Assembly (NCBI GenBank): GCA_946998115.1
Contig: CAMPYB010000006.1
Span: 1 to 54,877, forward strand
Length of the DNA: 54,877 nucleotides
Source of the DNA: an uncultured Actinomyces sp.
GTDB lineage: Bacteria; Actinomycetota; Actinomycetes; Actinomycetales; Actinomycetaceae
Direction: 5' to 3'
Positions 1 through 8,309 of this stretch are shown here, piece after piece. A program made the translations under genes and the position numbers. The notes beneath the pieces were generated by a model. The model did not search any database and was not told the DNA's origin. It was given only the letters and a program-made list of their open reading frames with translations. The stretch's first letter is position 1. The number at the start of each line of letters is the position of its first letter.

Positions 1-1
1 A

Positions 2-331
2 GGCGTAGGATTGCGCGCTTTTTCATGGAATATAAATGGCGATATAGGATATGTTTTAAATCCTCGTATGATTGATTTTTCGGAAGATGAATATCAAGAT
101 GGTGATGAAGGATGTTTGTCAGTGCCAGGGCTTTGGTATCCAACTAAACGTGCATGGTATGCAAAAGTTGAAGGTGTAGATTTAGATGGTGAAAAAGTTG
201 TTGTAGAAGGCGAAGAATTAATGGGACGTTGTTTGCAACACGAAATGGACCATTTAGATGGCATGCTATATATTGATCGTTTAGATAAGGTAAATAGGAA
301 AAAAGCTATGCGTGCTATACGCGATCTGTAA
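2..331 (+). CDS. def: Peptide deformylase, 5'-truncated by window edge
   Basis: This is the C-terminal part of a peptide deformylase, the cytoplasmic metalloenzyme that removes the N-formyl group from new proteins. The reading frame is open from base 2 (Gly-Val-Gly-Leu, the end of family motif 1), so the real start lies outside the window and the internal ATG/TTG codons are not starts. Motif 2 (EGCLSVPG) supplies the metal-binding Cys. Motif 3 (QHEMDHLDG) supplies the two His ligands and the catalytic Glu. The C-terminus is complete and short. The next gene, rarA, starts 26 bases downstream on the same strand, so the two are probably co-transcribed. The identification is firm; only the N-terminus is unknown. 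Confidence 0.93.
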   Translation, partial: GVGLRAFSWNINGDIGYVLNPRMIDFSEDEYQDGDEGCLSVPGLWYPTKRAWYAKVEGVDLDGEKVVVEGEELMGRCLQHEMDHLDGMLYIDRLDKVNRKKAMRAIRDL

Positions 332-357
332 AATTAAATTAGATTGAAGTAGGTGCC

Positions 358-1692
358 GTGGATTTATTTAATTCGTCTTTTTCAGATAAAAATGGAAAGA
401 TTAAGTATGATTCCATGGCACCTTTAGCTGTGCGTATGCGTCCTCGTAATATTGATGAAGTTTTGGGGCAAAAGCATATTTTAGGTAAATTTTCTGTAAT
501 GAGAAATTTGATAGAGTCGTCTTCTTGTCAAGTTTCATCAGTTATATTATATGGACCTGCGGGAAGTGGAAAAACTACTTTAGCGTACTTAGTTGCTAAT
601 AATAATAGTCGTGATTTTGTTGAATTATCAGCTGTAGATGCTAATGTAAAGCAGGTTAGGGAAGTTATCGAAGAAGCTAAACGTAAACTTATTTCAAAGA
701 AAATTCAGACGGTATTATTTATTGATGAAATACATCGTTTTTCTAAATCACAACAAGACGCTTTGCTCCCTGCAGTTGAAAATCAATGGGTGATTTTGAT
801 AGCTGCAACTACTGAAAATCCTTATTTTTCTATTAATTCTCCTTTGCTTTCACGTTCTATTTTGTTGACTTTGTTTCCACATAATAATGCTGATATTTAT
901 GGTTTGCTTGAATTGGCTTTAAAAGATGATAGAGGTTATAAGGGGAAGCTACAAGCTGATAGTCAAGCTTTAGATTTTATAGTTGATTTAGCGTCTGGTG
1001 ATTGTAGGAAAGCTCTTACTATTTTAGAAGCTTGTGCTACGAAATGTTTTAATGAGAATGTGCCATTAGATAAACAAATAGTTTTGAATATATGTAATGT
1101 TGCAGATCTGAAATATGATAGAGATCATCATTATGATATTGTTTCCGCATTTATAAAATCGATACGTGGGAGTAATGTTGATGCTGCTTTGCACTATTTA
1201 GCGTGCATGATTGAAGGCGGAGAAGATATTAAATTTATACTAAGACGTATTATGATTTCTGCTAGTGAAGATATCGGACTTGCGGATTCTAATGCTTTGC
1301 AAGTAGCTACTAGCGCATGTATTGCTTGTGAAAAAGTTGGATTACCGGAAGCTCGTATTATTTTATCGCAGGCTGTTATATATTTGGCACTTGCACCTAA
1401 ATCAAATAGTGCATATATGGCTATAGAAAAAGCTCTTTGTGATGTTAGGAAAGGTTTGGGAAAGAAAGTTCCGATTCATTTACGGGATGCTCATTATAAA
1501 GGTGCTAAAAATTTGAAGCATGGTGTTGATTATAAGTATCCGCATGATTATAAAAATAATTTAGTGTTTCAACAGTATTTGCCTGACGATATTTCTAATA
1601 AAATATATTATGAACCGAGCACGAATGGTGATGAAAAAATTTTAACAAATATTGTAAATAGACTTCGCATTTTTTTTAAAAATAGTATATAA
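358..1692 (+). CDS. rarA: RarA/MgsA-type replication-associated recombination AAA+ ATPase
   Basis: A 444-residue AAA+ ATPase of the RarA (MgsA/WRNIP1) family, which acts at stalled replication forks together with SSB and the clamp-loader machinery. Walker A is at residues 66-73 (GPAGSGKT). Walker B has D123 and E124 (FIDEIHRF). A sensor-1 stretch (AATTENP) and an arginine-finger region (LLSRS) follow. The C-terminal half matches the RarA tetramerisation part, with the conserved KxxPIHLRDA-like segment. The length is normal for the family. The start is GTG at 358. In actinobacteria rarA lies just upstream of rpsD and alaS, as here. The closest alternative would be a RuvB-like or DnaX-like ATPase, but the motif spelling and length favour RarA. 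Confidence 0.93.
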   Translation: MDLFNSSFSDKNGKIKYDSMAPLAVRMRPRNIDEVLGQKHILGKFSVMRNLIESSSCQVSSVILYGPAGSGKTTLAYLVANNNSRDFVELSAVDANVKQVREVIEEAKRKLISKKIQTVLFIDEIHRFSKSQQDALLPAVENQWVILIAATTENPYFSINSPLLSRSILLTLFPHNNADIYGLLELALKDDRGYKGKLQADSQALDFIVDLASGDCRKALTILEACATKCFNENVPLDKQIVLNICNVADLKYDRDHHYDIVSAFIKSIRGSNVDAALHYLACMIEGGEDIKFILRRIMISASEDIGLADSNALQVATSACIACEKVGLPEARIILSQAVIYLALAPKSNSAYMAIEKALCDVRKGLGKKVPIHLRDAHYKGAKNLKHGVDYKYPHDYKNNLVFQQYLPDDISNKIYYEPSTNGDEKILTNIVNRLRIFFKNSI

Positions 1693-1700
1693 TTTATAAG

Positions 1701-1807
1701 TTGTTTTTAACAAACCCTGGGGTCTTAGCCTTTAGGTGATCCAATATTTTCCATGTTTTATATTTGGAGAATATCAACTTTTCTAGTACAGGAAGAATGA
1801 GGAAATT
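1701..1807 (+). promoter_or_regulatory. Structured 5' leader of rpsD (candidate S4 autoregulatory site)
   Basis: The gap before rpsD holds two adjacent stem-loops in otherwise AT-rich sequence. The first pairs GGGTC at 1720-1724 with GATCC at 1738-1742 around a GC-rich loop. The second pairs ATATTTTCCA at 1744-1753 with TGGAGAATAT at 1765-1774, ten pairs with one G-U. A Shine-Dalgarno-like GAGGA follows just before the ATG at 1808. S4 is known to repress its own mRNA through structured leaders in Bacillus and E. coli. That this leader does the same is inference. Confidence 0.35.
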
Positions 1808-2431
1808 ATGTCTTCAAATCGTTCACGTCATCAAGTGCGTATGTCACGTGCTTTAGGTATTGCTTTGACACCTAAAGCTGTGCGATATTTTGAAAAACGT
1901 CCGTATGCTCCAGGTGAGCATGGTCGTGCTCGTAAACGTAGTGAATCAGACTATGCAGTTCGTTTGAAAGAAAAGCAACGTCTACGTGCACAGTATAATA
2001 TTCGTGAAGCACAGATGCGTCGTTACTTTGCCGAAGCTAATCGTCTTTCAGGTTTGACTGGTGAGGTTTTGGTTGAGTTGTTAGAGATGCGTTTGGATGC
2101 TCTAGTTTTGCGTAGCGGTTTTGCTCGTACGATTGCTCAGGCACGTCAGGCTGTTGTTCACCGCCACGTTCTAGTTGATGGTAAAATTGTTGACCGTCCA
2201 TCTTTCAGCGTAAAACCTGGTCAAGTAATTCAAATTAAACCTAAGAGCCAAACAATGGTTCCATTCCAGGTAGCAGCTGCTGGTGTACATAGGGATGTTC
2301 TTCCTGATGTTCCAGAGTACTTAGATGTAAATCTTGAAAGACTTTCAGCTAAACTTGTTGCTCGTCCTAAGCGTTCACAAATTCCTATTATTTGTGATGT
2401 CCAGCTTGTTGTTGAGCACTATTCTCGTTAA
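1808..2431 (+). CDS. rpsD: 30S ribosomal protein S4
   Basis: Ribosomal protein S4, a primary 16S rRNA-binding protein that nucleates assembly of the small-subunit body. The 207 residues match the full family length. The N-terminal half includes RPYAPGEHG and the basic RLREKQ-like stretch. A central S4 RNA-binding domain (about residues 95-160) reads RLDALVLRSGFA and then RQAVVHRHVLVDG. The sequence type is that of Bifidobacteriales/Actinomycetales, without the N-terminal Cys zinc motif seen in some phyla. The start is ATG with a GAGGA Shine-Dalgarno a few bases upstream. A strong intrinsic terminator follows, so rpsD probably forms its own transcription unit. Its codon use is richer in GC-ending codons than that of its neighbours, as expected for a highly expressed gene. 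Confidence 0.98.
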   Translation: MSSNRSRHQVRMSRALGIALTPKAVRYFEKRPYAPGEHGRARKRSESDYAVRLKEKQRLRAQYNIREAQMRRYFAEANRLSGLTGEVLVELLEMRLDALVLRSGFARTIAQARQAVVHRHVLVDGKIVDRPSFSVKPGQVIQIKPKSQTMVPFQVAAAGVHRDVLPDVPEYLDVNLERLSAKLVARPKRSQIPIICDVQLVVEHYSR

Positions 2432-2443
2432 AATTTTAGAAAC

Positions 2444-2480
2444 AGTCTCGAGTTTTTTCTTCTCGAGACTTTTTTCTTTT
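2444..2480 (+). terminator. Intrinsic terminator after rpsD
   Basis: A perfect 9-bp stem (AGTCTCGAG at 2444-2452, CTCGAGACT at 2462-2470) with a 9-base loop is followed by a T-rich run (TTTTTTCTTTT-like). It lies 13 bases after the rpsD stop codon. This is a canonical Rho-independent terminator. Confidence 0.9.
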
Positions 2481-2561
2481 AAAATATTTGAAAAAAAACT
2501 ATAAAAACTATTAGAATAGTAAAGCGAAATAATAAATATATTTATTGAAGAAAGAAAGAAT

Positions 2562-2921
2562 ATGTCTTTTTCGGAAGTTGCACAATTAATTGCAGCTATA
2601 GCTTTTGCCGTTTTGGTATGCTTTTGTGCCATACCTTTATTTAAATTAGGCAAAACTATTGATGCTTTGACTGATAGTGTAAAACAGTTATCTAATTCCA
2701 CTAAAGGAATGGTTGATGGAATGTCTGAAACTGTTGAACGAGCTAATGGCCAGTTGGAAAGAGTTGATAGTATCACGCGTAGTGCAAGTGAAATAGCGCA
2801 AGATGCATCAGCTGTATCCACTCTTTTATCATCAACGATAGGTCGTCCTTTGATAAAAATTGCTGCTTTTAGTTATGCGACACGTAAAGTTTTGCGTATA
2901 CAGAAAAAGGATAAGCAATGA
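2562..2921 (+). CDS. DUF948 membrane-anchored protein
   Basis: A 119-residue protein of the DUF948 family. It has one N-terminal membrane segment (about residues 8-30, LIAAIAFAVLVCFCAIPLF). A predicted amphipathic or coiled-coil region follows (about 33-85, heptad-like with many Ser, Val and Asp). The C-terminus is basic (RIQKKDKQ). DUF948 proteins are conserved next to rpsD/alaS in actinobacteria, but no biochemical function is established. The start is ATG after a GAAAGAAAGA purine stretch. The stop codon overlaps the next small gene (ATGATG), implying translational coupling. I do not assign a function beyond an envelope-associated protein. Confidence 0.85.
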   Translation: MSFSEVAQLIAAIAFAVLVCFCAIPLFKLGKTIDALTDSVKQLSNSTKGMVDGMSETVERANGQLERVDSITRSASEIAQDASAVSTLLSSTIGRPLIKIAAFSYATRKVLRIQKKDKQ

Positions 2922-3118
2922 TGAAAAAGGCTATATTATTTGGAACAGTTTTAGTCGCTGTAACAACATTAGTTGCTGTTCCTAAGACTCGTAAAGTATT
3001 TGTACAATATTTGAATGATTTTAAATATTATTATAATAGTCAAGAAAAAGAACTTTCAGAAGTATTTATATCTGATGATGAACAATCTACTGCAGATATT
3101 CGTGGTAGACATGCATAG
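2918..3118 (+). CDS. Small single-pass membrane protein, unknown function
   Basis: A 66-residue protein with one N-terminal hydrophobic segment (about residues 4-22, AILFGTVLVAVTTLVAVP). A short basic patch (KTRK) follows, then an acidic soluble tail. The start overlaps the stop of the DUF948 gene; ATG at 2918 and ATG at 2921 are both possible. A small membrane protein in this position, between DUF948 and alaS, is common in actinobacteria. I recognise the position but no named family. Coupled translation with DUF948 suggests the two act in the same place at the membrane; that is inference. Confidence 0.7.
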   Translation: MMKKAILFGTVLVAVTTLVAVPKTRKVFVQYLNDFKYYYNSQEKELSEVFISDDEQSTADIRGRHA

Positions 3119-3133
3119 TTGAACTATGTTTTT
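3114..3133 (+). terminator. Weak hairpin plus T-run before alaS
   Basis: A 6-bp stem (CATAGT at 3114-3119, ACTATG at 3123-3128) with a 3-base loop is followed by TTTTT. It includes the stop codon of the small upstream gene. It could be a weak terminator or attenuator ahead of alaS. The stem is short and the loop is tight, so confidence is low. Confidence 0.35.
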
Positions 3134-3167
3134 AGTGTTTTAAAATTTATATAGATTAGAAGGAATA

Positions 3168-5855
3168 ATGCGTACAGCACAAATCCGTCAAAGATGGCTT
3201 GAATATTTCAAAAAGAATGGGCATGAAATTCGTCCATCAGTTCCACTTATTTCACCTGATCCATCAATTCTTTTCACAATAGCAGGTATGGTGCCATTTA
3301 TACCTTACATTTTAGGTACTCAACCAGCTCCGTGGCCTTGTGCAGCCAGTGTGCAAAAGTGTATCAGAACAAATGATATTGAAGAAGTTGGAAAGACTAC
3401 CAGGCATGGTACTTTTTTTCAGATGTGTGGTAATTTTTCTTTTGGTGATTACTTTAAAGAGGGAGCTATTACTTATGCTTGGGATTTGCTAACAGGTGAT
3501 GTAAAAGAAGGCAAATATGGCATAGATGGTGATAGAATTTGGGTTACTGTTTGGGAAGAAGATACACAGGCTCAGTCTTTGTGGTTGAATAAAATCGGAT
3601 TAGATCCTGCGCATTTGCAAAAGCTTCCACGTAATGAAATTTTCTGGGACACAGGTCAGCCAGGTCCTGCAGGTCCTTGTGCTGAACTACATTTTGACAG
3701 AGGACCTAGTTATGGTCCTGATGGTGGGCCATTAGTTGATAAAGCTGGTGATCGTTTTCTTGAAGTGTGGAATCTGGTTTTTGACCAGTACATGCGTGGA
3801 GAGGGAACTGGTAAAGATTATCCTTTGCTTGGGGAGCTTGACGCAAAAGCTATTGATACAGGTTTAGGCTTGGAACGTTTGGCATTTTTGCTTCAAGGCA
3901 AAGATAATATGTATGAGATTGATGAGGTATTCCCAGTAATACAAATGGTGGAAGAAATTTCCGGTAAAAAATATTCCCTAGGCTCATCTAACAGTACTAT
4001 AGATGATGTGCGTATGCGTGTTATTGCTGATCATATTCGTAGCTCTTTGATGTTGATAGGTGATGGTGTTCGTCCAGGAAATGATGGTCGCGGATATGTT
4101 TTACGAAGATTGATACGTAGAGCAGTACGATCAATGAAACTATTGGGTGTAGATTCTGCTACTTTGCCTGATCTTTTACCAGTATCTATGAATGTAATGA
4201 AAGATTCATATCCTGAACTTGAGAGGAACTTTGATACAATTTCTGATGTTGCATATGCAGAAGAAGAAACTTTCCGTAAGACATTAAATGCTGGTACTAC
4301 TATTTTAGATGTTGCGGTTGAAAAAGTTAAAAAGAATAATCTCGCTGTTATCTCAGGTGAAGATGCATTCCAATTGCATGATACTTATGGATTTCCTATT
4401 GATTTAACGCTTGAAATGGCATCAGAGCAAGGTGTTAAAGTTGATGAAAAACGTTTCCGGGAGCTGATGGCTGAACAAAAGCAACGTGCTCGTGCTGATG
4501 CGTTATCTAAAAAAACAGGACATGTTGATTCGCGTGTATATAACGAGATAAAGCAGTCTCTAAATGAACCTGTGAAATTTTTAGGATATACGGATTCAGT
4601 TTCTGAAGCAAAAGTGATAGCGATTTTAGTAAATGGTAAACCTTCACCTGTTGCTAAAGCTGGTGATAATGTTGAAGTTATATTAAATCAAACTCCTTTT
4701 TATGCTGAAATGGGTGGACAGCTTGCTGATCAAGGATGTATACGTTTTGCAGGTGGCGGATATATGCAAGTGCATGATGTGCAATCACCTGTTAAAGGTA
4801 TACCAGTTCATAGAGGTGAAATAATAGAAGGAACTGTTGCTATAGATGAGCTAGCAGTTGCAGAAATAGATACTGATAGGCGTATAAATATCGCTAGAGC
4901 ACATACAGCTACACACATGATACATGAATTAATTATGGAGCATTTAGGTAAATCTGCAACGCAGGCTGGTAGCGAAAACTCTCCTTCACGTATGCGTTTT
5001 GATTTCAGAAGTCCAAAACCTTTAGGATTATCATTTGTTAGCGATATTGAAGAAGAAGTCAATACACGCTTATCAGATAATTTGGAAGTTACTGATCAAA
5101 TTATGGATATTGATGATGCTATTGCGACAGGTGCTCAAGCATTATTCGGTGAAAAATATGGTAAACGTGTCAGAGTTGTTTCGATTGGTGGAGACTGGTC
5201 GCGTGAACTATGTGGTGGTACACATGTTAAACGTACAGGTGATATTGGACGTATTGCAGTTTTAGGTGAATCATCAATTGGTTCAGGAGTTCGTCGTATT
5301 GAGGCGCTTGTAGGTAATGGTGCTTATGCGTATCATGCTAAAGAGCACGCTTTGGTTTCTCAACTATCTAATGTACTTGGATCAAGACAAGATGATATTA
5401 TTTCCAAAGTTGACAGTGTTATCACAAGGTTGAAAGAAGCAGAAAAAGAGCTTGAAAACTTAAGACAACAGCAACTTTTGTCTCAAATTGATAGTATTTA
5501 TAGTAAAGCAGTTAAATTGCGTGACACTATAGTGATATTGCATAATGTTGGTAAAGTCTCTAGTGTTGATGATATGCGCATGCTTGTAACTAAATTACGT
5601 GAAAAATTAGGTAATTCAAATCAAACTGTAGTATGTATTGCAGGTGAAATTCATGACAAACCTATGGTAGTTATAGCTACAAATGATTTGGCACGTAAAG
5701 CTGGAATAAAAGCTGGTATGTTAGTTAAAAAAGTTGCTTCACGCCTCGGCGGTGGCGGTGGTGGAAAAGATGATATGGCTCAAGGTGGTGGCCAAGATCT
5801 TGGAGCAATTGATAGTGCATTATCAGAAGTAACTGACTACATAGAAAATATGTGA
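3168..5855 (+). CDS. alaS: Alanyl-tRNA synthetase
   Basis: Class II alanyl-tRNA synthetase, 895 residues, the normal full length. The N-terminal catalytic core begins with the typical IRQRWLEYFKKNGH, and motif 2 contains FQMCGNFSFGDYFK. The editing domain carries the zinc site H579-x3-H583 (HTATH) and C682 in CGGTH, which clear mis-charged Ser/Gly-tRNA. The C-terminal C-Ala/DHHA1 domain ends in a glycine-rich stretch (LGGGGGGKDDMAQGGG). The start is ATG with AGAAGG six bases upstream. The stop TGA overlaps the start of ruvX, so the two are coupled. The order alaS-ruvX-mltG is conserved across actinobacteria. Confidence 0.98.
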   Translation: MRTAQIRQRWLEYFKKNGHEIRPSVPLISPDPSILFTIAGMVPFIPYILGTQPAPWPCAASVQKCIRTNDIEEVGKTTRHGTFFQMCGNFSFGDYFKEGAITYAWDLLTGDVKEGKYGIDGDRIWVTVWEEDTQAQSLWLNKIGLDPAHLQKLPRNEIFWDTGQPGPAGPCAELHFDRGPSYGPDGGPLVDKAGDRFLEVWNLVFDQYMRGEGTGKDYPLLGELDAKAIDTGLGLERLAFLLQGKDNMYEIDEVFPVIQMVEEISGKKYSLGSSNSTIDDVRMRVIADHIRSSLMLIGDGVRPGNDGRGYVLRRLIRRAVRSMKLLGVDSATLPDLLPVSMNVMKDSYPELERNFDTISDVAYAEEETFRKTLNAGTTILDVAVEKVKKNNLAVISGEDAFQLHDTYGFPIDLTLEMASEQGVKVDEKRFRELMAEQKQRARADALSKKTGHVDSRVYNEIKQSLNEPVKFLGYTDSVSEAKVIAILVNGKPSPVAKAGDNVEVILNQTPFYAEMGGQLADQGCIRFAGGGYMQVHDVQSPVKGIPVHRGEIIEGTVAIDELAVAEIDTDRRINIARAHTATHMIHELIMEHLGKSATQAGSENSPSRMRFDFRSPKPLGLSFVSDIEEEVNTRLSDNLEVTDQIMDIDDAIATGAQALFGEKYGKRVRVVSIGGDWSRELCGGTHVKRTGDIGRIAVLGESSIGSGVRRIEALVGNGAYAYHAKEHALVSQLSNVLGSRQDDIISKVDSVITRLKEAEKELENLRQQQLLSQIDSIYSKAVKLRDTIVILHNVGKVSSVDDMRMLVTKLREKLGNSNQTVVCIAGEIHDKPMVVIATNDLARKAGIKAGMLVKKVASRLGGGGGGKDDMAQGGGQDLGAIDSALSEVTDYIENM

Positions 5856-6334
5856 TGACTGCTTTTCGTAAAGGTGTTCGTTTAGGGCTAGATTTGGGAT
5901 TAGCTCGAATTGGTGTGGCTCGTAGTGACACTGATGGTATAATGGCTTTTCCTGTAGCTAATATTCAAAGACAAAGTGCTGGCGATAATGGCATAAGTGC
6001 TGTATGTGAGTACGTTAAAGACTATAATGTGTTTGAAATAATTATAGGATATCCTATTATGCTTAGCGGAAAAAAAGGAAATTCAGCAAATTTGGCAAGA
6101 CAATATGCTATAAACCTTGCTAAAATTTTGCCAGATGTTTCTATAAGGTTAGTTGATGAGAGGCTTACAACTGTAAGCGCGCATGCTAACTTATTGCAAG
6201 CTGGTAAGAAAAGGAAGACGCATAAATCTATGGTAGATCAAGTTTCAGCGGTACTTATTCTTGAAAATGCATTAGAATTTGAAAAGAAAAATAATAAGCC
6301 TGCTGGAATTGAAATTAAAACTGTAGGTCTCTAG
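5855..6334 (+). CDS. ruvX: YqgF/RuvX family RNase H-fold nuclease (putative Holliday junction resolvase)
   Basis: A member of the YqgF/RuvX family with an RNase H-like fold, linked in the literature to 16S/23S rRNA processing and proposed as a Holliday junction resolvase. Visible motifs are DLGLARIGVARSD at the N-terminus, containing the first catalytic Asp, and VDERLTT containing the second acidic motif. A basic KKRKTHKSMVDQVSA segment near the C-terminus carries the last Asp. The length (about 159 residues) is normal. I chose ATG 5855, which overlaps the alaS stop as TGATG; an in-frame GTG at 5852 would add one residue. mltG follows after 13 bases, so the genes are in one operon. Confidence 0.93.
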   Translation: MTAFRKGVRLGLDLGLARIGVARSDTDGIMAFPVANIQRQSAGDNGISAVCEYVKDYNVFEIIIGYPIMLSGKKGNSANLARQYAINLAKILPDVSIRLVDERLTTVSAHANLLQAGKKRKTHKSMVDQVSAVLILENALEFEKKNNKPAGIEIKTVGL

Positions 6335-6347
6335 TTAGGAAATAAAA

Positions 6348-7454
6348 GTGGATAATAATAGAAAGTATCCTTCACGACGAAGTTCTCATTCTCATGGTAG
6401 AAGACGTAAAAAGAGATCGTCTAAGATTATAGTATATGTAGTATTTATTCTACTTATTTTAGGTGGTTTTTTTTCGTATTCTGTTTTGAAGGATTCTCTA
6501 TTTGCAACTGCTGATTATTCAGGGCCTGGAAAAGGAGTAGTAAAGATTACTGTACATAAAAATGATACAGGTTCTGATATTGCTAATTCATTGTATAAAG
6601 CTGATGTTATTGCGTCTAGTGATACTTTTATCAAAGCATTTACAGCCAATACTGCTTCCACATCTATACAGCCAGGTGTATATAAATTAAAGAAAAAAAT
6701 GAAGTCTGTTGATGCAGTAGCTGCGCTTCTTGATCCTAAAAATAAGATAGATTCTAAAGTTACTATTCCTGAAGGTTTTGCATTAGAACAAGTTATTGCG
6801 CGTTTAGTAAAAGTTGCTGGTTACAAAGAAGGCGATATAAGAAAGGCAATGGAAAATACCGCCACTTTGGGCTTGCCAGCTTCTGCTAAAGGTAATTTAG
6901 AAGGGTGGATTGCACCTAAGACTTATACTATTGGACCTGATGATAAAATTGAAGATGTTTTGAAAACGATGGTAAAAGTCACTAAAGACACTTTACAAAA
7001 GTTGGGTATTCCAGAAAATAAATGGTATGAAGTACTCATTAAAGGTTCAATTATTGAGCGTGAAGTAAATCAGCCAGAATATTATGGTAAAGTAGCTCGT
7101 GTTATAGAAAATCGTATTCTTGATAACGATCAAACAAATGGTAGATTACAGATGGATTCTACTGTTTTGTATGGTTTAGGTAAATATGGTGGTGTACCTA
7201 CAAATGATGATATAAAGAAAGATACACCTTATAACACTTATGAGCATAAAGGTTTACCTCCTACTCCTATTGGTGCAGTAAGTGAGACTGCAATTAAAGC
7301 TGCTGCAAATCCTGAAAAAGGACCATGGCTATATTTCGTTACAGTTGATTTGAATACTGGTGAGACTTTATTTGCTTCAACTTTGGAAGAACAAAATGCT
7401 AATACAGAAAAATTGAATAAGTTTTGTAGAGAGCATAAAGATATTTGCCAATAA
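6348..7454 (+). CDS. mltG: Endolytic transglycosylase MltG (YceG)
   Basis: A membrane-bound endolytic murein transglycosylase of the YceG family, which cleaves nascent peptidoglycan glycan strands and so sets their length. The 368-residue protein has a very basic Ser/Arg/His-rich cytoplasmic N-terminus (residues 1-26) and one transmembrane helix (about 27-45). A LysM-like subdomain follows, then the YceG catalytic domain with the conserved SIIEREV stretch carrying the catalytic Glu. The conserved PYNTY...GLPPTPI motif is near the C-terminus. The start is GTG with TTAGGA eight to thirteen bases upstream. In relatives the next genes are aroE and other aro genes; here a terminator and a prepilin peptidase follow instead. 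Confidence 0.95.
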   Translation: MDNNRKYPSRRSSHSHGRRRKKRSSKIIVYVVFILLILGGFFSYSVLKDSLFATADYSGPGKGVVKITVHKNDTGSDIANSLYKADVIASSDTFIKAFTANTASTSIQPGVYKLKKKMKSVDAVAALLDPKNKIDSKVTIPEGFALEQVIARLVKVAGYKEGDIRKAMENTATLGLPASAKGNLEGWIAPKTYTIGPDDKIEDVLKTMVKVTKDTLQKLGIPENKWYEVLIKGSIIEREVNQPEYYGKVARVIENRILDNDQTNGRLQMDSTVLYGLGKYGGVPTNDDIKKDTPYNTYEHKGLPPTPIGAVSETAIKAAANPEKGPWLYFVTVDLNTGETLFASTLEEQNANTEKLNKFCREHKDICQ

Positions 7455-7470
7455 TTATATAAAATAAATA

Positions 7471-7520
7471 TAGACAGGGAATGTTGTTTTATGAAACAAT
7501 CTCTGTCTATTATTTATTTT
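7471..7520 (+). terminator. Intrinsic terminator after mltG
   Basis: A long hairpin has an outer 10-bp stem (7471-7480 with 7500-7509, one G-U). An inner 6-bp stem (TTGTTT at 7484-7489, AAACAA at 7494-7499) is separated from it by a 3-base bulge. A T-rich tract (TTATTTATTTT) follows. It separates the alaS-ruvX-mltG unit from the prepilin peptidase. Confidence 0.82.
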
Positions 7521-7541
7521 GACATTTTAGGAATAGGATAA

Positions 7542-8213
7542 ATGCATATTTTCTTTTCATTAGTATTTACTTTTCTAGTTTCTTATATTTTTTATATTTT
7601 CGCAGTTTCATCTTTGGGAAAGTATTTTATTAGAAATGGGAATCCTAATTATGTATATAATCAACATTTGTCTATTTCCATAAGTGTTTTTGTTTTGGGA
7701 TGTCTTTTTTCAGCTTGGTCATATGGTGATTATGGAAGTGTAATTGCTACTATTTTTGCGTCTATAGGAATATTAATTTCAATAAGTGATGTTAATATTT
7801 ATAAAATACCAAATTATTTGCTTGTTTGGGCTTTTATCCTGCTTATTTGTTGTGTAGTTTTATTTTCTATAGCGTATGGAAATGTGATTTTTATTATAAA
7901 TTCTATGATTGTTTTTCTTGTAACAATTTTTCTATCAGTCATTGCTTTTTGGATTAAGATACCAATAGGTGTTGGAGATTTGAAATTATACACGATATTT
8001 TTATCTTGGCTAGGTAGTTTTAGTGTTGAATTTGCGCTTTATGCTTATATTTTGAGTACAGTGCTTTTATTGTTATGCTTTTGCGTTTTACGTATATCAG
8101 GCGTTGTGAAACAAAAATTAGCTTTTGCGCCGTGTATTTGTGTAAGTTCTCTATTAGTGTGGCTAATTTTTATTTCTAATACTTTTACATTAACTAATAT
8201 TGTGCTTCAGTGA
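7542..8213 (+). CDS. A24-family prepilin peptidase-like membrane protease
   Basis: A 223-residue polytopic membrane protein with about six hydrophobic helices and the two signature motifs of A24 aspartic prepilin peptidases. D83 lies in DVNIYKIPN (D-x5-6-IPN). D146 lies in GVGDLKLY (GxGDxK). The N-terminal methyltransferase/zinc domain of PilD is absent, so it resembles the short CpaA/TadV-like type. Its expected job is cleavage of class III signal peptides of pilins or Flp-like proteins at the inner membrane. No pilin or pilus assembly gene is in this window. In other actinobacteria a similar gene lies between aroE and aroC at this very locus; here it stands alone. The start is ATG with AGGATA upstream. 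Confidence 0.85.
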   Translation: MHIFFSLVFTFLVSYIFYIFAVSSLGKYFIRNGNPNYVYNQHLSISISVFVLGCLFSAWSYGDYGSVIATIFASIGILISISDVNIYKIPNYLLVWAFILLICCVVLFSIAYGNVIFIINSMIVFLVTIFLSVIAFWIKIPIGVGDLKLYTIFLSWLGSFSVEFALYAYILSTVLLLLCFCVLRISGVVKQKLAFAPCICVSSLLVWLIFISNTFTLTNIVLQ

Positions 8214-8309
8214 TATTTTCTTATATTTTCTAGTATATGCATTGAAAATTTTATATAAAACTTGTACTCTTAATTGGGTTAAAAGCATGTTTTAAAGTTA
8301 GGATATAAT

